This document shows, one piece after another, positions 1 to 10,499 of a stretch of DNA of 64,000 nucleotides (position 1 is its first letter; the number at the start of each line of letters is the position of its first letter). Under the pieces are notes generated by a model. That model did not search any database. It saw nothing but the letters and a program-made list of their open reading frames with translations, and was not told the DNA's origin. The stretch spans positions 1 to 64,000 of the forward strand of contig NC_089391.1 of assembly GCF_003171515.1 (NCBI RefSeq), in the 5' to 3' direction. Source of the stretch: Pyrenophora tritici-repentis. Lineage: Eukaryota; Ascomycota; Dothideomycetes; Pleosporales; Pleosporaceae. Made by a program: the position numbers and the translations under genes.

Positions 1-89
1 AACCCTAACCTAACCCTAACCCTAACCCTAACCCTAACCCTAACCCTAACCCTAACCCTAACCCTAACCCTAACCCTAACCCTAACCCT
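1..89. repeat. Telomere repeat array (CCCTAA)n
   Basis: About 15 tandem copies of CCCTAA (TTAGGG on the other strand), with one shortened CCTAA unit near base 10. The array is at the very start of the window and passes directly into C/T-rich subtelomere, so this is a chromosome end with the C-rich strand shown. TTAGGG is the standard repeat of filamentous ascomycetes. Confidence 0.98.
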
Positions 90-2096
90 CTACCACCACC
101 CCTCCCTCCTCAACTCTCCTAACTTCTAACTCTCCTCTAACTTCCCTCTTTCTTCTACTCTCCAATTCTACTCTCTATACCTCCTATTCTTATTTTCTTT
201 ACTTTCTACTTCTTCTCTCCTACCTTTTCATTTTAATTCCCTACTCTTCTTCTTCTATCCCTTCACTCTTTACTTTCTTTACTTCTTCTCTTTTACTCTA
301 TAAACTCTTCTTTTCTACTCTTCTACCCTTTCACTCTCTACTTTCCCTTTATTCTCTTTATTTCTTCTCTTCTCTTTTCTCCCCTCTTCTCTTTCACTTT
401 CTCTCCTCCTCTCTTTCACTTCCTCTTTTTCTCTTTCTTTTCTTCTACTCTCTCTACTTCTCTTATCTCTCATCTCCTTTTTTTCTCTTTCCTTATCCTT
501 TTTTTACCTCTTTCTCCTCTAATTTCCTTTTTTCTTTCTTCTCTTCTACTTCTATTTCTCCATCTCTATTACCCTTTCTATTATACTAACTAATACTATT
601 CTTAATACCTCTACTCTCACTATTACCTCTATTCTTTTTCTTACTTACAATCTTATCTCTCTCTCTATTCTTCTTATCTTCTTCTCCCTCTCTTACCCCT
701 CTATCTTTTCTTCTCCTAATTTTCTTCTCCTCTTCTCTACTTTATCTCTACTTCATACCATCTTCTTTTATACTCTTCTTATTTCCTCTTCCTTAACTCT
801 GTTCTTTTTTACTCTCCCCTACTCTTATATTTCTTCTCCCTTTTATCTTCTACTTATTAAACTTCTTCTCTCTACTCTTCTACCTATTTCTCTCTTTTCT
901 TTTCTACTATTATCTTCTTTCTACTTTCTACCTATTACCTCTTCCTATTCTTTTCTCTACTGTCCCTTTCTTACTCTTCTTTATCTTCTTTACTCTACTT
1001 TCCTCTTTCTACCTTTTTCTCTTTTACCTTTCTTTCCTCTAATCTTTTTCTCTACTATCTTCTCCTTAATTTATTCTTTATACATACTGCACTTCTACTC
1101 CTTCTCCTTACTCTCTAATCACTACTTTTCTATTCTTACTTTCTACTTTCTAACTCTCTTTTCTCTTCTTTCTACTTTTTACATTTCTCCCTTTGTCTTT
1201 ATTTTCTTCTTCTTTTCTTACCGCTTTATAATACTTTTTTTTTTTCTCTTCTATTTCTCCCTCCTTATCACCGTTACTCTTATTCTTATTATTCCCTTTA
1301 CTCTTACACTCACTAATACTATTATTACTACCTTTACTCCTACTCGTACTCTTACTCTCTTTCTCTTTCCTCTTACTTTTACGCTTACTTCTACTCTTAC
1401 CTTCTTCTTTCTCTTTTAATAATCTACTTTTCTTTCCTCTCTTTTCTCTTTATCCTTTCTTCTTCTAATATACCTCTTTCCTTATCTACTTCGTCTTAAT
1501 TTCTAACTATCTTCTTTTATACTCTTCTTATTTATTTTCTCTTTTCGTTTACCTCCTTCTTTTCTTTCTATCCTCCTATACTTCTTCGATTCTCTTCTTC
1601 TTCTTTACTTCTCTCTACTTTTATATTTCTTCTTTCTTTTATCTTATACTTGTTAAACTTCTTCTCTCTACTCTACCCTCTCCTCTACCCTTTTTGTGAT
1701 ACCTTACAGCTTACTCTTACTCTCTCTCTCTTCTTTCTCTACTCTCTACTCTTACAATTTACCCTCTGCGCCCCCTTAATCTATCTTACCTTGATAAAAC
1801 TCCTCTTCTTACTCTCTTTCTTTGCCTTTACCTCTATCTCTCTTGTATTTTCTTTCTCTACTATTATTTTGCGTCTACAACTCCGCGCCCTCTCTTATCT
1901 ATCTACCTCTAAAATATAATATTCTCTTATATTCTTTTCTACTACTCTCGCTTTTGTATTATTATTACCGCAACGGCCGGCTTCTTGAAACTTAACCTCT
2001 TTTCCTCTGCCCTACCCTCTCCCTTCGCCCTTCCGCCTACTCTCAATCCCCTCTTTCTTGCTTTCTATTAAACTCTCTTGTATTTCCTCCTCCCTA

Positions 2097-2185
2097 AAAT
2101 CCCTTACCCTCACTCTCTCCCTTACCCTCAATCTCTCCCTTACCCTCAATCTCTCCCTTACCCTCTCTCTCCCTTACCCTCTCCC
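2097..2185. repeat. 18-bp minisatellite
   Basis: Four to five tandem copies of an 18-bp unit, CCCTTACCCTCAATCTCT, the later ones losing the CAAT part. It lies inside the pyrimidine-rich tract. No coding role is supported. Confidence 0.8.
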
Positions 2186-3399
2186 TCTACTACTACACCT
2201 CCCCTCTTTTCCTCTCTCAACTTCTTTTACTCCTCTAACTTCCCTTTCCTCTCTCTTGATCTACTTTACTTTCCCTATTTCCTCTTCTTTCTACCTCTTT
2301 CTCTCCTACTTACCTCACTCCCTACTCCTTCCTTTTTCTCTCCTTCTACTAACCCTTTCGAATTTTTACTTTTAACTCTACTCTCTAACCTTTCTCTTCC
2401 TACTCCTTACTCATTACCTCTTCTCACCCTTTTTCTCTTTCTTCTCCGACTTTCTTTACTCACTCTACTTCTCTTTTTCTACTACCTACTACTCCTCTTT
2501 ACTTCCTTTCTATACTTCTTTCTTCTACTACTACCTACTTTACTCTCTCTTACCGCTTTCACTACTTCTACTTCTACTCTTACCCTTTTCTTTACTCTTG
2601 CTCTCTTTCTTGCTCTCTTTCTTCTTCACTTCTACTTCTCATTTTCCTTTTCTCTCTCTTCCTTTCCTTTACTTCTGCTCTTACTCTTACTCTTTATTAC
2701 TATTCTATTCTCTTATATCTATTTTCTTACTTTTCTATATTATATTAACTATCATCTCTCTCTTCTTCACTCTTTCTCTCTTCTTATATCTCTTCTCTTT
2801 TTTTCTCTTTTACTATCTCTTCTATCCTCTTCTATTATCCCTACTCCCTTACCCTTCTTACTCTCCCTAACCCTGTAACCTTTCTTTATTTCTCTACTTC
2901 TCTTCTTCTACTACCTACTACTTCTCTTTACTTACCTACTTTCTTTACTTTTCCTTCTGCGTTTTACTCTCTCTTACCGTTTTTATTACCTACTCCCTCT
3001 CTTCCTTTACCACTTCTACTCCTTCTTAACTTCCTACACTCTCTACTATCTACTCTTTACTCTACTCTTTACTCTACTCTTTACACGCTACTATCTACCC
3101 TTATAACACATACTCCTCTTCTTTATAATACCTTACTTATCTCTTCCTAACACTCCCCTTTCTCTTTATATCCTACTTACCTATGAAACCCTCTCTTCGC
3201 CCTACCTACTTGTGAAACCTCCTCTTCCCCCTTACTACTTGTTTCGCCTCCTTGTCTGTCCTATCTGCCCCGTCTGACTTGCTGTACTGCGCCCCCGGAA
3301 CTCACTCCACCGCCTGCGTTCCTATAACCTAATTAATCCTACAATAACTACTCTTACTCCACCCTTTTTGTAACACCTTACGGGTCCACCCACCACCCC

Positions 3400-3960
3400 C
3401 TCTACTCTCTCCTCTACTCTTACTCTACCCTCTTTGTGACACCTTACGGCTTACTCTTACTCTCCCTCTTCTTTTCCTACTTCTCCCTTTCTCCTCCTAA
3501 ATACTTCTTAACCCTAAAAACGGGGTGTTACTACTTATACGCCCTATCTAACTTCTTTTAACTCCTTACTCTCTACTCTTACACCCTACCCTCTACTTCG
3601 CTCTACAACTCTGCGTCCTCTAAACCTACCTTATCTTATAAAAATTCTATTCTAACTCTCTTTCTAACCCTTTACCTCTACCTCTCTTGTATTTTCTTTC
3701 TCTACCCTCCTTTTGCGCCCCTAAATCCCGCCCCCTCTTACCTATTTACCCCTAACATATAATCCTCTCTTATATTCTCTTCTACTACTCTCGCCTTTGC
3801 ATCTTCCTTACCGCAACCGGCGGCCTTCTTTAAACTCTACCTCTTTTCCTCTTTTCCTCTGCCCTATGCTCTTGCTTTACGCTTCTGCCTACTCTGAAAC
3901 CCCTCTTTCTTATTTTCTAGTAAACTCTCTTATATTTCCTCCTCTCTAAAACCCCCTATA
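3400..3960. repeat. Diverged duplicate of 1650-2105
   Basis: This block aligns in the same order with about 1650-2105. Shared landmarks are a CCTTTTTGTGA/CCTCTTTGTGA stretch followed by CACCTTAC(G/A)GCTTACTC, then CTCTTGTATTTTCTTTCTCTAC, TTACCGCAAC(G)GCCGGC, and the ending TCTTATATTTCCTCCT. The copies differ by many substitutions and small indels, so the duplication is old. Orientation is direct. Confidence 0.75.
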
Positions 3961-4044
3961 TATTATTTACTATCCACTTTATTATTCTTAACTCTTTTTA
4001 CTTACTTTCTCTAGTTATCTTCTTATACTATAATACCTAACCCT

Positions 4045-4140
4045 CTTTACCCTCCCTGATCCTCTCTACCCTCCCTGATCCTCTCTACCCTCCCTGATCC
4101 TCTCTACCCTCCCTGATCCTCTCTACCCTCCCTGACCCTT
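4045..4140. repeat. 19-bp minisatellite
   Basis: Five tandem copies of a 19-bp unit, CTCTCTACCCTCCCTGATC, nearly identical apart from the first and last units. It is one of the few places in the first 4 kb where G recurs regularly (in CTGATC), which suggests recent amplification. Confidence 0.9.
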
Positions 4141-4199
4141 CCTCTCCCTGACCCTTCCTCTCTCTACCCCTAACCCCTTTAACCGCGCCCTCCACTACT

Positions 4200-4650
4200 C
4201 TCTTACCTCCCTCTACCCTACCTCTTCCTCTATTAACCCCCCTATTAATACTCTGTTACACTATCAATTTGCGTCTCGTACTATCCAATACTGCCCCGAA
4301 CAATTCCTCTCCTACCCCTTACATTTCTCCTGCCTAACTCCCTACTAAATACATAACGAATAACCCTTATACAAATCTACTCTAACACAATCTTAACTGC
4401 TTCTTTTGTATTTCTCCTCCCCGTCACTAACATCTCCCTATTTTGTCCTCGCTTTGCTTATCACCCGCCCTTCGCATATTCCCTATCTATTCCCCTACTA
4501 TCCTAATTGCCTGTCTTACTACTCTACCTGCCTAAACTCCTGTTATCACTGCCGTATTAAACTCTACTACCCGCCTTGTCGCTCCTGCTCCTACTGCTCT
4601 ACCCTCCTCTCTACTATATCTCCTCTTTATTACTGCTCTTTGCTGCTGTC
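4200..4650 (-). pseudogene. Decayed TLH helicase 3'-end relic, copy 1
   Basis: On the plus strand this block follows the same landmark order as the TLH 3' end at 18.6-19.2 kb: a TTAATACTC..TACACTATCAATTTGCGTCTC stretch, then CTAAACTCCTGTTATCACTGCCGTATTAA and CCGCCTTGTCGCTCCTGCTCC. The internal gene has CTGCTGCCGCTGCTGTATCAA and CCGCCTTGCTCTCG at the same places. Most plus-strand Gs of the internal gene are replaced here, and no usable frame remains. Homology is inferred by eye and orientation matches the internal copy (minus). An alignment of the reverse complement against the internal gene would settle it. Confidence 0.55.
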
Positions 4651-4989
4651 TATCTCCTTGTCCGCTTGTCTACACACTAAAAATCTCTCCTCCTCTTCTT
4701 TATATCTCTCTTCGCCTCCTTGCCCCTCCAAATACTTTTCTAATACTCGCCTTCTATATCTTATTACCCACTCTTTCCCCTCTACATACTACCTAACGAA
4801 TTGCTCTTCTACCTTATTTTGCCTGTAATCTAATCCTCCTTTATCTCCTTATGAATATTTTTATTCTTCTATTCATTTCTTACCTATCCCTCTCTTTATT
4901 CTGTAACCCTAACCCTTTCTTCCTTCTATACCCCTAACCCTGTCTTATCTACTATAAATCCTCTTCTCCCCTTTAACCCCGCCCCCTAA

Positions 4990-5395
4990 CGCTTTCCTAC
5001 CTCCCTCTACCTAAACGCTGCCCTAATAAACCCCCGTGAATACTCCTTTATACTGTTAATTTGCATCTCTTACCTTCTAATACCGCCCCTAACAATTCCT
5101 TTCCTACTCTACCTCCCACCAAAAACGCCCCTAATAACCCTTAAACTGAATCGGCTCTAAAACAATCGTAATCGCTTCTTTTACACTTCCCCCCTCCCCT
5201 CACCAACATCTCCCTATATTTTCCTCGCTTCGCCCATTATCCGCCCCTTTGCATATTCCCTATCCATTCCCCTACCATCCTAATTCCCTACCTCACTACT
5301 CTACCTCCCTAAACTCCTGTTGCCGCTGCTGTATTCACCTCCGCCACCCGCCTTGTCGCTCCTGCTCCTGCTCCTGCTGCTCCAACCCTCCCTGC
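4990..5395 (-). pseudogene. Decayed TLH helicase 3'-end relic, copy 2
   Basis: A second relic of the TLH 3' end, better preserved than the one at 4.2 kb. Plus-strand landmarks TATACTGTTAATTTGCATCTC, ACAATTCCTTTCC, CACCAAAAACGCCCCTAATAACCCTTAAACTGA and CTCCTGTTGCCGCTGCTGTATTCA line up in order with 18.81-19.13 kb (TATACTGGCAATCCCCGTC, ACTATTCCTTTCC, CACCAAAAACAGCCCGAATAACGCTCAAACTTAA, CTCCTGCTGCCGCTGCTGTATCAA). Differences are mostly loss of plus-strand G. No intact frame exists. Confidence 0.65.
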
Positions 5396-6033
5396 CCCTC
5401 CTCATCTCTCCTCTCCACCACATCCATCCTTCCCCTCTCTCTCTTCTGTTCCTCTCTCTTCTTTCCTTTCCTCTTCATCTATTTCTATCTCTCCTTATTT
5501 TTAATCTAATTTACTCGCTTTTATCACTTAATCTATATAACATCTACTAAATACCCTAACTCGGAAACTTTTCCTATTGCCACTATATCTTCTCTCTTCT
5601 TCCCTTTACCTCGGCCTATACCCTTCTCTGCAATAACCTCTGTTGTTTATTGTTCTCCTCTATTATAAACGGCTGACTCTAATAAAACTCTCTTATTAAC
5701 CTATTCGTTTCTGTACACCCTAACCCCTACTTGCTCTAAAACTGTCTTACGAATCCCTCTATTAAATTTACTTTAACTCTCTGTTCTACTAACCTCCTAT
5801 CTATCCCTATGCTACTCTATTCTTGCTTCCCTATACTAATCCTAACAACCTTGCTATAAATACCCTCGAAACTAACAATCTTTTATATCTGCTGTCTAAT
5901 CTCCTCCGTATCTATTATCTTCTTATTGCTTGTATACACACGTTATACCATTCGCTATACTAAACACAACCTAAATACTTCTTCAACTATCTCCTTTGCC
6001 TACTACCTCTTAGTTCTCTAATACCGTTGTATA
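5396..6033. other. C/T-rich subtelomere, no recognisable gene
   Basis: Continuation of the G-poor tract, somewhat less biased than bases 90-4160. No gene, repeat array or RNA is recognisable. By position it could hold decayed upstream TLH sequence, since it lies on the 5' side of relic copy 2, but I see no motif to prove that. Confidence 0.5.
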
Positions 6034-6041
6034 TTGTGTCG

Positions 6042-6169
6042 CAGACTCCGCAACAATCAATCGATTGACATGATTGATTCCTATATAGGTTAAAGAATTA
6101 CTTCATTAGGCAGCCTTTAACCTAGATAGGAATCAATCATGCCGATCCGATTGATTGTTGCGGAGTCTG
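6042..6169. mobile_element. MITE-1, hAT-type, 128 bp
   Basis: Terminal inverted repeats begin CAGACTCCGCAACAATCAAT and the right end is the reverse complement. A perfect 8-bp direct repeat TTGTGTCG flanks it (6034-6041 and 6170-6177), as expected for hAT insertion. The inside is AT-rich with AGGTTAAAG..CTTTAACCT pairing arms and no ORF. Its termini resemble the 161-bp MITEs at 31.4 and 42.5 kb, but its interior is different. Confidence 0.9.
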
Positions 6170-6229
6170 TTGTGTCGGCTCTGTCCTTCGCCTACCGCCG
6201 TCTATATACCGCATCGCATTATCTACTAC

Positions 6230-6421
6230 TGTCGGATCGTGAGTATCGGTAGAGACGTCGGCTGCTGGACACTTCGGCCCGACTTCGGCCCACCTTGCGC
6301 AGAGCTTAGGTATACCTTCGTAGCAGCTATGTTCGTAGACAATCAATCACCATCACCGAACAGAATGCATTCCTAGTTATCGTTATTTCCTTTCAGCACT
6401 AGTGCTATAGACCTTCCAACA
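6230..6421 (+). repeat. Copia-A1 5' LTR
   Basis: 192 bp, starting TGTCGGATCGTGAGTATCGG and ending CTTCCAACA. It has the same sequence by eye as 14817-15008. It contains a CTTCGGCCCGACTTCGGCCC direct repeat. A partial relative is found at 63402-63511. Confidence 0.95.
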
Positions 6422-6750
6422 CTGATCAGTGATTGCTTAAGGCGATCACAGACAGCAAGGTAGAAGAGACAGACCGCATCTTCGACGAACTCCCTGACGC
6501 ACGACGTTATACTCCCGGGAGAAGATTCTGTGCTAAGAACAGAGCGAGGCAGAGATAACACGAAGCACTCTTAACCTCCCTCTACAGCTGCTGGTTTAGC
6601 TTAATCCGCGAACACAGAGCGCGTCAGCAACGCAATACAACTCAACCGTACGAGCGTCTCCGGACGATCCGATCACGTACAACAACAAGCGCTGGCACGA
6701 CCAACCAGCGAGACAACAACACCGACAACGCGTCAACACCCGCTAGCAAG
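6422..6750 (+). other. Copia-A1 leader
   Basis: Untranslated stretch between the 5' LTR and the gag-pol start. I could not match a primer-binding site to a specific tRNA; no GGTTATGAGCCC-type initiator-Met half-tRNA site is seen, unlike Copia-B and Copia-E. Confidence 0.6.
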
Positions 6751-9700
6751 ATGGCGGATAACCAAAGCGAAATAAGCTCTGCAGACTCTGCTGAAGCTCA
6801 GAATCAACTACAGAATGAGCAATCAGAACACCTCTCAGACTCACCATGGGCCAAATTTACCGCGGAACAACTTATGGAAAACTGTCCATACACAGTTGCA
6901 CTCAAGGTCATCAATACAGCTCTCTGGGGTGTACCCGCACCGGCGGACGCAAATGAGACACACGCAACAACGTGGGTCGCTAAAGCTATCCACGACTACA
7001 ATGTGTCAATGGCCTGGGACGATGACCTCTTCATTGACTACAAATGGGACTTTGAAGGATGGACGAAGGAGCTATTTAGCAAGGTTGAGCGTGGTACACT
7101 AAGGTCTCTTAAGAGTGTGCTACGACACCGGGGAGTATACACTGGCAACAATCACGCCAGGGTGGCGGACTCTCTCTACAACATTCTAGGTATAGAGAAT
7201 ACTCTTGAATGGGAACCAGCAGAGTTTCGAGCCATGAAATTCGACCAACAGTCCGAAGCGTACCAGCGCCAGCAGAGCAATAAACGCCAACAGGACACTC
7301 AGCACACAGTCTATCCAGCTGTACAACAACCACCGCAAGTACAACAACCGCCGCAATTACAACAACCGCCGCAATTACAACAGCCACCGCAAGTACCACA
7401 GCCGTCGCAATTACAACGACCGTCGCAGGGCGAGCAACAAGAGCAGTATAGAGTGAGACAAGGCGTCCAGAGCCGTTCCCAAACAATAGAGCCACAACAG
7501 CCGCTACACATGAGCGGTACGCTGGAAGGGCCTCAGCATCGACAACTGTGGGAGCAGGCCGCGCAGCCGCAACAAGGGCGTGCGCAACTACAGACACGGC
7601 CGCCAGCGACTGCATATCGCGAAGTCACGCCATTTCCGCAACAGCCAACGAACCGCGTCCCTAACAGACCACCCGAACTACCATACGACCCGTACAAGAC
7701 GCTACCGCCGCGATGGTCCCGCAACGATCGACTCGACGCTAATACGATCACGCAGTTCTCTAAGCTATGGGACAATAGCAACAAGTATACAGGGAATGCG
7801 TACGATCTCCTAGACGATAAGATCAAGATCTTCTTCAGCATCTGCTGGCAGGTAGATATCCAAGAAGAGCAGTTTCACGCAGTGTTTCCCCGTATCCTTA
7901 CCGGACGTGCAGAGACATTCTACATACAGGTTGTAGAGAGAGATGACAGCTTTGCTGATGCGTACATGGCAATCAAAAACCACTTCGACCATGACGTCCA
8001 TCACCAGCACTACTACACAGACTGGACGACTACAACCTTCGCTCGCACCCGCACAGAGAACCCCGACAAGGGACTACACGAGGTTCTGCAGATCCTGCTT
8101 GACAAGCTGCAGCTATGCCAGCGTGCCCTTGGCAAGAACTTTGAGGGCGAGGATGCCCTACGTACCACTGTCATCAATGCCTGCCGAGGAGTACCAGAGC
8201 TTGAGATGGCACTGTTCAAACCAGCCACAATCTGTGAAGGACTCTTCTCAGACCTACGTTCTGCAGTTGAGACACACCTTGCACGGCAACACACTGCCCA
8301 GATGGTCACAGAGGACCAATATTACTTAGATCGCCGATACAACGGCAATGGAAGAATCCGAGGTGGATCTCGAGGTGGAGGAGGATTCAGAGGCGGATCC
8401 AGAGGAGCATATCGAGGAGGCGAGCAGCGCGACGACAACGGACGAGGATTCAAGCCACGCTGGAGGAAGAAATGCTTTGTTTGCCAGAAGGAAGGATGCT
8501 GGTCTACCAACCACACAGACGAAGAGCGCAAGGCTGCCCGTACACAGTTCTTCTCTACGCTATACTTTACAGGTACACAGCCCCCCAAGGACTTCTCCGT
8601 ACATCTTGCAGAATACGAAGGGATCGAGCACACTAGCCAGTACAATCAGAGAGGCTGGAGAGAGGAGGAAGACTGCGAGGATGACGACGATGACGACGTC
8701 GCGGAAGCATACCTTGAACAGCAGTTTTTCACGGAGCAATGCCTTGCAGATCAGGCGTTCTTGCACCACATCTCTGGCGACGACGTATACCGCCAAGACG
8801 CGCCATCAGCGCCAGCGTCACAGTTCCTGCTTGAAGACCGCTACACAAGATCTGTGTACCAAGGGATCCTACCGGATACAGGCGCTGCCAACGTATCCAC
8901 AGTTGGCAAGGAGCAGTACCTTGCACTCACAAGGGAAGATCCTACAGTTAGGATGGATACGTCTACAGCAGGAAAGGCATCTATCAAATTCGGCAAGGGC
9001 GAGGCTACATCATCTATTGGCACTGCACAGGTCTCTACAGACATTGGGACGATCAACTTTGAGGTGCTTGACGCACCTACACCATTCTTATTGTGCCTTG
9101 CAGACATGGACAGGTTAAAGGTCTACTTTAACAACACCACAGATGAGCTAGTCCAGGGTGACGTACACATCCCTGTAATTCGCAAATGGGGACATCCTTG
9201 GTTCCATCTGAACAAAAGAGAGAGAGCAACTGTGTTCCTGACAGAGACAGAGTTGCGACGGCTCCATCGACGATTTGGACACCCAGCTGTCACGCGACTT
9301 GTTAAGCTCTTAAAGGATGCTGGCCATAACGACTTCGAAGAAAGAACCCTAGAAGAAGTCACTAAGTTCTGCCACCACTGCCAGCTCCACAGCTCCGCAC
9401 CGCGCCGATTCAAATTCACTCTCAAGGATGATCACCACTTCAACTATGAGATCCTGGTGGATGTGATGTACCTGAGCAACAAACCTGTACTGCATGTGGT
9501 CGATTCCTCAACAGCGTTTCAAGGCGCGAGGTTCCTTAGCGCTATCTCAGCTAAAGAAACATGGCAAGCACTGCGGATACTATGGATCGACACGTATCAA
9601 GGACCACCAGACATTATCACGCATGACGCAGGCACTAACTTTGCAAGCACAGAGTTCCGCGCAGAAGCAAAGATCATGGGAGTCACATGCAAGCAAGTAC

Positions 9701-10261
9701 CTACGGAGGCGCACTGGTCTATCGGCAAAACTGAGAGGTACCATGCACCTCTACGCCGCGCATGGGACATACTCTATGCAGAACTCACTGACACTATGTC
9801 CGACGACGCGATTCTCCAGATGGCTGTGAAGGCTGTCAACGATACTGCTGGCCCCGATGGACTAGTCCCGACGCTACTGGTCTTTGGAGCGTACCCACGA
9901 ATGACTGCAGAGTCACCGCCATCCCCGTCAATGGTCAAGCGCAGCGAGGCTATTCAAAAGGTGACGAAAGCCCTACGCAAGATCACGGCAGAGCACCAAG
10001 TTGCAGACGCCTTGAACACCCGCAATGGACCAGCCACTGCAGACATGCTCGCGCTCCCACTCCAGAGCGAAGTCTTAGTATGGAGAGAGAGCGATGGCTG
10101 GAATGGCCCGTACAAGATCGCCAGTACAGATGGCCACAACGTCACTGTTGACATGGTCAATGGTCCAACGACATTCAGATCCACTGTCGTCAAGCCATAC
10201 TACAGACCAGACCACCTTTGGAGCGACCCCGATGCGCCACACGCGCCGAATGAGCCGCATG
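6751..10261 (+). CDS. Copia-A1 gag-protease-integrase (5' part of split ORF)
   Basis: N-terminal 1170 residues of the Copia-A1 polyprotein. The start ATG at 6751 (CAAGATGGCGG) is the first in frame after the leader. In order: gag with a Gln/Pro repeat stretch encoded at 7320-7430 (18-bp units); a zinc knuckle at about residues 572-586 spaced CX2CX4CX4H rather than the usual CX2CX4HX4C; an aspartic protease motif PDTGA near residue 708; an integrase with its HHCC finger (HRRFGHP...CHHC, about 835-890) and core acidic residues in LVDVMY, THDAGTN and GKTERYH. The reading frame runs into the hAT3 element and is broken there; it resumes at 13012. The enzyme would integrate cDNA in the nucleus. No damage other than the hAT3 insertion is visible. 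Confidence 0.93.
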
Positions 10262-10338
10262 CATACATGGGCAGCTTAACGCGTTTGCGTAAAACGTTTT
10301 AGCTTAAAACGTTTTAAAACGCTTTAACAGCTTAAACT

Positions 10339-10374
10339 GTTCACGCGTTTAAGAAAATCCTTAAACGCGTGAAC
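10339..10374. repeat. Subterminal hairpin in hAT3
   Basis: Perfect 15-bp inverted repeat, GTTCACGCGTTTAAG and its complement, around a 6-nt loop (AAAATC), inside the left subterminal repeat cluster. It is a likely binding or structural site of the transposon end. It is not followed by a T run in a terminator position. Confidence 0.75.
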
Positions 10375-10499
10375 GATTTAAAAACGCTATAAGAGGCTTG
10401 GCGCCAAGCACCCCACCTTTGCATCTCAAAAACTCTGCAACCACTCCCCACTAACCTGAAATCTCAACAAATCCATTATCTATAGCATCTATTATCGTT

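Larger units (their letters stand above)
90..4160. repeat. Pyrimidine-rich, G-depleted subtelomeric tract
   Basis: About 4 kb in which the plus strand is almost only T, C and A, with G at a very low level by eye. Long open frames in it (poly-Leu/Ser/Phe on plus) are composition artefacts: no start context, no domains, and overlapping open frames. It contains minisatellites and a diverged ~550-bp duplication (annotated separately). Short degenerate telomere-like CCTAACCCT motifs occur, for example near 2866 and 4904. It resembles a decayed version of the C/T-rich tract at 15.0-18.6 kb, which lies in the same position relative to a TLH 3' end. Confidence 0.85.

Noticed and set aside
1650..2878. 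Long plus-strand open frames in the first 3 kb (Leu/Ser/Phe-rich)
   Set aside because: They follow from the pyrimidine-only composition; overlapping frames are open together, with no start context or domains.
6137..6346. Small ORF over the Copia-A1 LTR (also at 14751-14933)
   Set aside because: Same LTR sequence at both places; an LTR shadow, not a gene.
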